Below, piece by piece: positions 50,906 to 64,000 of a stretch of DNA of 64,000 bases. Under the pieces are notes generated by a model. The model worked only from the letters and a program-made list of their open reading frames with translations, searched no databases and had not been told where the DNA came from. Source of the stretch: Cruorifilaria tuberocauda (lineage: Eukaryota > Nematoda > Chromadorea > Rhabditida > Onchocercidae); assembly GCA_013365365.1 (NCBI GenBank), contig JABVXU010000001.1:124001-188000 (forward strand). Reading direction: 5' to 3'. Both the position numbers and the translations under genes were made by a program. How positions within the stretch are numbered: position 1 is the stretch's first letter; each line of letters opens with the position of its first letter.

Positions 50906-52526
50906 TGTTTTTCCCTGAAATCAGTTATTGTTTAGAATGTGAAATTAATTGCATAAATATTTACTTGAAATGCGAAATTTCCGCTATTCCTTGCAAATTT
51001 CTCTCGAGAATAAAAAAATCAGTTAGCTGATATGATGTATTTACAGACGTAAATATTTCATTCAAGAAATACTTTCTGCAACACATCTAAGCACACTACG
51101 CATCCATAAAATAACAAATACATAATTTGAAAACTTATCGCTATTTATATTGCAGAAATTAATTAGAAAATTTTAGATAAAGTATGCAAAAGCACACTTT
51201 TAAAAATTCCATTTCAGAACAAATCAAAGGTAATTTAACTTCAGTTTTCATAAAATTATTTATTCAACTATTTACTCGTTGTCAGTAATTGGCTAATAAA
51301 ATATTTGCATATTAGATTAGATTCCGCATTATTCCAAAGTTTCCCCAGCAAATTTAGAGTTCTCCAATTTATAGTATCTTACAGGTATAAACTTTACTGA
51401 GGAATACTTTCAAATGTGAATATAGGAAGAAAAGTAGAACTTGAAAGAATTTCTGATAGAATTGATCCATTCAGTTACGGTTAGTAAAATACGCTTTTTC
51501 TCATCCTTCCCTTTATAACAATATAGCAAAAAGTATTTCAGTTGATTTCGAATTATCGAATTCGTAGTTTTAAAATTTCATCTCATAGTCATTGAAAAAT
51601 AAATTGATTTGAAGTAGGAAGTGTCAAGTAAAGTTTACTGTAATCCATTAAAAGATATACTTTATGATAAAAAAAGTTTATTACGCAATTTACAGGACCA
51701 CACAAGCTTTAAACGTCGATTCAATTTTTAGATAAAATATGGAAAAATTTAAAGCGTCATTTGGAGACTGAATACCAGCAGTGGTTTTACACACTTCCTG
51801 GAATTTTAGATCTTTTATGAAGGAGGAGCAAGATAACGGAAAAAGCAAACTGAAACCGAAATCATTTATGCTATGATATTTCAGGTTTCTGCATCGATAC
51901 TTCATAAACTTTTTCCATTGCAGACGGACAAACTGTCTTGCTCGTTATTTGTTGAGAAGTTGAGACTCGTTATTTCCATATCCAAAGCCGCTTGCTTACC
52001 TTCATACTTTTCTCAGTATTACAAATGGAACAAAAGATACATCCATGTTTAATGGTCACTTTTAACGTGAGTAAATCGCTTTACATCCTTTAAACCGTTA
52101 AGTTTCCAAATATCATTATTCAGTCATCCAAAAGAAAAAATTACATTTTTCTTTGTTAATTCCATAGATTTTTTTTTATTCTAGATTTCTACTATCCAAA
52201 AAAAATTCCCAGCAAATATCAATTATCTTCAGCAGATTACCTCCACTTGATATCTCTCTCTAAATTACCACATGCTATGTAGCTTTGTAGCGGAAATGAT
52301 GACGTTATCGTCAACCAAACAATGTCACGGCAACCCGATTATATTTGCACACATATAAACCACTTATTATTGCTACTTCACACAGATTCATATTATATTT
52401 TCGATTTTTTGTGATAATATCAACTCTAATCTTAAGTTACAAAATGATTTGAGTGTTATTTAGCAATATCCATCAGAAGTATTGCTTAGAAAATGTTATC
52501 AAGGTCGAAGCTATAACTTATCACTT
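50906..52526. other. Region upstream of gene I, no gene seen
   Basis: 1.6 kb between the stop of gene J and the start of gene I, both on the minus strand. AT-rich. An open frame at 51905-51690 (-) lacks exon signals and family features. Probably holds the gene J 3' UTR and the gene I promoter. Confidence 0.5.
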
Positions 52527-54080
52527 TTAACACCCTCTTTCTTCACTTTCGTCACTTGTAAGAGAGTTTTGTGTTTTGCTAGTGGTAATAAATGTTGGCT
52601 CGGATGATATCGCCATAGTTTTGAAACTATCACTGGTCGAATCTGCGAAATATTTCATGTCTCTGAACATGCGTTGCAGATATTTGTTTTCATGGCTTAT
52701 TTGCAAATAACGTTTCATCACTCGACTTTCCAGTGCACTGATCTTTAATTATAATGAATTTCGTTCTTCAATAAGCTTCGAACAATTTTGTTTTCATGCC
52801 TTTAAAAAAGAAAAACGAAAAGAACTTCCATGGGCCAGATAATTTCTGTCAGTTGGGAAATATTAGTAATTCATTTCATACTTTTCCAATGATAAAACCA
52901 GTACCTCTTTAAGCTCTGTTTCATTGCGTGCAATCCAATTTAGTAAACTACGCTTAAGTCGTTTTGCATACCACCGTTGATTATCCTGAAATTTAAGTAG
53001 CACATCTCATATAAACTCAATAATTCCGAAAAAGATAACTACACCAACATATTCTTTATTAAAACGTATCGCACAAACTACTGAAATGCTCTTACAGAAT
53101 TGCAACATTTCGAAAACAAGGAACTATTATGTTAGAAATTCAATATTGGTTTCATATCGCGTTACTAATAAATAATAATAAACAAACATACTTTATCTAT
53201 CACAAACTGTAATTTCATTTTATCGCCAACCAAAGACTCAACATAATCAATTAAGTCATCGAGTAGATATCGCTCATGACTAATTCGAGCGGCCGTCAAT
53301 GAATCCTCTGGGATCTAAGGATATTTTAAGTCTCATTTTAACAGAAACTATTTAAACAACGCAAACGTTTAATGTTCCAATAAAACAAGTAAAATATGAG
53401 TTCGGAGCAGTCATTTACTAAAGTTAAGTCGACCATTTGCAATCTACGAAAGTTCAGAGAGAAAGTGAGGAGATGAACACGGAAAGAATGAATTATTTAT
53501 GAATGAAAAAATCCACAGCATATTTGGGAAAAGTTTGTTAGAAATAATTCAGTTATAAAATATGAATAAGGTGAAATAAATTCCGCATCCCTAACCGCAC
53601 TGTTAAGAAACGGTTATCAAGAATGATTTGAGACGGAAATCGGAAATCGGACGAAATTTTATCTATCATATGAAAAACAAAACATGACAAATAGTTACAT
53701 TTAATAGTTCATTTGTTTGACTTCTGCAAGTGGTTAACTCTCCTTCCGACTTTTTGATACGAGCTGCAATGAATGATTCTGAATTGACTAATGCATTGGG
53801 AGTACTTGTTGATTTTAGTCTTTCATTCCAAGTATCTCTCTTTCAACTAAAATCTCTTCCATTTCAATGATAAAGTGCAGAAATCGAGACAGTTTCTGTT
53901 GAGATTTGATCGTAAAATTCTCAACATTTAACCTAAAATTTGTTTTAGCATACTGTCACGTGTTGCGTCCTCCGGGAAAGTTTCATGTGATATCGATGCC
54001 CTAAGTCTATTACCCAGGTTGAAATGAACCCGAGCATGGCGCCGTCCCAACATCCGAGCTCGACCGCGTACATTTTGCAT
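52527..54080 (-). CDS. Gene J: small charged helical protein, unknown family
   Basis: Four exons: 54080-53954, 53307-53192, 52985-52905 and 52742-52527. They total 540 bases and encode 179 aa. The ATG at 54080 lies 12 bases after a GTTTCAG acceptor, suggesting trans-splicing. The product is Arg-rich at the start (MQNVRGRARMLGRRHARVHF), then predicted largely helical with acidic and basic residues alternating (ISHERYLLDDLIDYVESLV, RWYAKRLKRSLLNWIARNE, MKRYLQISHENKYLQRMFRD). It ends in a Ser/Thr-rich tail. This would fit a coiled-coil scaffold subunit, but I do not recognise it. The first junction (A|AG) uses an acceptor inside CCCAG; an adjacent TTAG would break the frame. It is divergent from SAYSD1, about 0.6 kb away. 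Confidence 0.65.
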
Positions 54081-54689
54081 TTTTCAGTTCTGAAACATAA
54101 CGAGGCAGTATAAGTAAGCTTAAAAGTTGTAATAAGTAAAGCTAGTCCACTATCGAGTAAATTCAGAATTAGGACTTAGTTCAAACAACATCAGACAACA
54201 TTGAAACTACAATTCTCACCAAATATGGCCGTTTGTTGCGAATCATAACATTCCAAATAAATACCACCGCTAATTTTTTATTATTAAAAATTATTCTTCA
54301 GTGAGCATGGATATCCATGCGGACCTTTGTATATTTTATCATTTTCCAAAATATATTCTTTTGTCTAATCTTCGCATTTCTGCGTTAAAACATGTCCGTT
54401 AACACGATTTGTATGATGCGAGGTGAAGTCATTCAACTGACCTTTTCCTCCCAGACTGTTTCACTTCGAACGACTTAATGCGTAACGTTAGCGAAGAGGA
54501 TGGGAAATTTTCATGCTGTTACCGCATTTCCATTAGTTACGCACATTAACTGCTAGTGCGTGAGTGGGCGTTGGGGGACGTAAGTGTGATTAGTTTTTTT
54601 GTTGCTTTTCAGTTAATAGTGTTATCGCTGTTGTGAATGAAATAATTTCAGCAGTACTGTTATAACGAGTTTTTATTAGAACAGGAAGG
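54081..54689. promoter_or_regulatory. Shared divergent promoter region of gene J and SAYSD1
   Basis: The two start codons are 610 bases apart and point away from each other, so both promoters must lie here. A G-rich block (GAGTGGGCGTTGGGGGACG, near 54561-54581) stands out in the AT-rich context. A TTTCAG acceptor near 54645-54650 lies 39 bases before the SAYSD1 ATG and fits trans-splicing. Confidence 0.55.
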
Positions 54690-55475
54690 ATGAAATGTGT
54701 GGAGGAAAGACTAGCTGAATATCGAAGGAAAGAATATACTGCTTATAGCAGCAGCAAGGTTACCATTAGGTTTTTATCATCAGTATCAAAATTCTTTTAG
54801 TTCCATTCAGTTACTTCAGGTAATTAAAACTTATTTAATTGAGATCGAATTGTTGATATGTACAGAAAAGAAGTCGAATAAAATTAATTTTAACTTTTGG
54901 TATTATATTAATGGAATCATATTTTTGAAACCTTTTGATGTTCAGTTGTAAAAATTGAATGATTTCTGTAAAAAGTAATCAAAACAAGTTCCATAATTAA
55001 CATATTTAATTTAAATGCATTTCATGAATGAAGAAATATCCTTATAATTTTTTTTTGAGGAATTTTTGAGAACGCTTTAATTTCATTCTAGGTTCCAAAT
55101 CGTGACATTTATGAACAGCAGTCTAGGACCAGTGGGAGCGTAACTGTTGCGCCCATTACCATCACAAAATTTCCAACTATTCTGCTAAAACCGATTCAAC
55201 TGTGGCTATGCTTCTACTATCATTGGCCACGTTCATGTATTGTTTTTGTAATGTTTTCGTGGCTCATGGCTCAGTGGTATTTCAGTTATATTGAATTTGG
55301 CCTTGTATTTTTTGTTTCATCATTGTTCATCTTTTTATTTACCAATTTGGGAAGGCGAAAGTCGGGTGAATTGAGTGCTTATTCTGTATTCAATCCTCAC
55401 TGCGAACGATTACCTGGCACACTGACAGCTGAACATTTTGAAACGGATTTGTTAAAGAGGAATGTATTATATTAG
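54690..55475 (+). CDS. SAYSD1: SAYSD1 (SAYSvFN domain protein)
   Basis: Two exons, 54690-54758 and 55092-55475, encode 150 aa. The N-terminus has the family's short helical motif (VEERLAEYRRKE). The middle is strongly hydrophobic with two segments near residues 70-84 and 92-107. The C-terminal signature SAYSVFNPHCERLPGTLTAE begins at residue 118. Vertebrate SAYSD1 is an ER membrane protein that binds the translocon and UFMylated ribosomes to help clear stalled translocating chains; the same role is inferred here. Length is slightly below the vertebrate protein, because the N-terminal linker is shorter. Confidence 0.93.
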
Positions 55476-56450
55476 CAGGATCTTCCAGGCGAAATTTTTG
55501 CATTTACCCTGCAATTAGTACTCAATTACGAAAAATGTTGAAATTATAAGAGTTAAATTTTGGGTCACAGAAATAATTTGGAACATAGTATTTTTTGCAT
55601 GAACTCGTAATTTTTCATTGTATGGAAATGTCGATTTCTCCTCTTTGTTTTTCCATTCACATTTTTTGATTATTATTTGCTTTCATCATGTATAAATCTT
55701 GCATTTTTATGTAGGCCAATATGTCGTTCAAAAAGTTTCAAAATCGTATTGTAACGCGATAGACGATTTTTTTTTTTCAGACAAGTTGGAAGCAGTGAAA
55801 CTTAAGTTTATCGGAGAAGTTAGTCACTTATTGCATTTCTTAATTTAAAATCTGTTGTGTTCACTGTTTTGCTTAAAAGAAACATGATGATCTGAAGCAT
55901 TATTGTGCCTTGTGTGATTACATGTGTATTAACAAAATAAGGCATATGTTCAAATTTCTCTTCAAATTTCCACTTTTTTCCCAGCTCATTTCTTTGTCTT
56001 TATCTTTTCCTCATGTTTTAAGCTTCAGTTCTGAGGCTCTGTGATTGTCTGTTTGTTTTTGAAATAAAAAATATATAAATTTTGAAATTGTTTGCTGTAT
56101 TATACAGCTGTTCTACTTATTTTTTAAATGTATAATTGAAAATAGTAATTTGAAATTGCTTATATCAAAATAAAGTATGAGTGGTGGATGTAATTTCTAT
56201 ATTTTAGAGATGTTTTTGATGTTATCAAGTTGGCGAACAGTCTAGAAACTGTAATCATTGTGAGCTGATTGGATCAGGTTTCTGATGCAAATTGTACCAT
56301 AGTTCATTGCTGAAACAAGTTGTTCTAGTTGTATTCATATGGTGACAAATAATATTTTTGAAAATAATCACAATCGCTGACTTTATTTGCATAGGAGCCG
56401 CTACTTGCATGAATTTTTCAAGAGTATATGATATTGCGATTTTGACCAAA
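55476..56450. other. Gap between SAYSD1 and HEATR5
   Basis: About 1 kb between two + strand genes. No exon seen. A CATAG acceptor near 56389-56393 (TTTATTTGCATAG) precedes the HEATR5 ATG by about 57 bases and may be a trans-splice site. Antisense and sense open frames over 56255-56627 mostly reflect the first HEATR5 exon. Confidence 0.5.
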
Positions 56451-63689
<7,239 letters not shown>

Positions 63690-64000
63690 GTAAGTTCCAA
63701 ATTTTGTGAGTCTAGGCTGCTAGGCTTGCCTTGATGCTATGGAGCTTGCTTTGGCTTAAATGAACTAAAAATAACGAATGTTTGTATTGCTGTAATACAA
63801 AAGTATGTGGAATGTATAGCTTGCTTGATTTAGCAATGGCACATTATTTTTCGTATAGAAATCTGACTAATGCTAAGAATAATAATATTAGATCTTTTTT
63901 TATCAACTTATTCTGTTATTTACTTTAACGGTTGATTTTAAAACTTTGAAGAACACTGAAGCAGCATTTTCAGATTTTGAATATAATTTGATATTATATC

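Noticed and set aside
55476..56250. Additional small gene between SAYSD1 and HEATR5
   Set aside because: No frame combines a start, splice sites and sensible composition; the stretch fits UTR plus intergenic sequence.

Overview
This is nuclear DNA of a nematode, most likely a filarial worm (Onchocercidae). The window is AT-rich, genes are split into many short exons by compact GT-AG introns, and several start codons lie a few bases after a strong 3' splice site, as expected for spliced-leader trans-splicing. Decayed fragments of bacterial murE and serS in one intron are best explained as old nuclear transfers from Wolbachia, the usual filarial endosymbiont. The species is an inference. Exon models were built by hand from splice sites, reading phase and recalled protein families; no alignment was run.

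Left part (1-18.6 kb): the 3' end of an alsin/ALS2 gene (VPS9 domain, + strand) has an 11.35 kb last intron. That intron carries a complete-looking antisense gene for a low-complexity Thr/Gln/Asn/Pro-rich protein (2737-5431) and a GC-rich promoter-like patch near 9.1-9.4 kb. Downstream is a gene for a secreted cysteine-rich protein of unknown family (14382-18549), whose 1.6 kb third intron holds the bacterial fragments.

Middle (20.2-29.9 kb): three minus-strand housekeeping genes lie head to tail: a macro-domain ADP-ribosyl hydrolase (MACROD type), a KCTD3/SHKBP1-type BTB plus WD-repeat protein (18 coding exons) and a DNAJC17-type J protein with an RRM-like segment. A plus-strand gene for a membrane-anchored orphan protein follows (32127-35587).

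Right-centre (36-50.9 kb): this stretch looks nearly empty by ORF length but contains two interleaved antisense genes made of small exons. G is on + (41836-45217) and H on - (36017-49069, with two possible C-termini). H begins about 25 bases after the stop of gene I (signal-peptide protein, 49108-50905), which suggests a tight two-gene operon.

Right part (52.5-64 kb): a coiled-coil-like orphan (J, -) diverges from a SAYSD1 gene (SAYSvFN domain, +). After it comes the 5' part of a HEATR5 gene, at least 24 coding exons including two micro-exons of 17 and 11 bases, which runs off the window. The recognised genes mostly concern membrane traffic (alsin as RAB5 exchange factor, HEATR5 as adaptor-complex partner), protein quality control (SAYSD1, DNAJC17) and ADP-ribose metabolism; they do not form one pathway.
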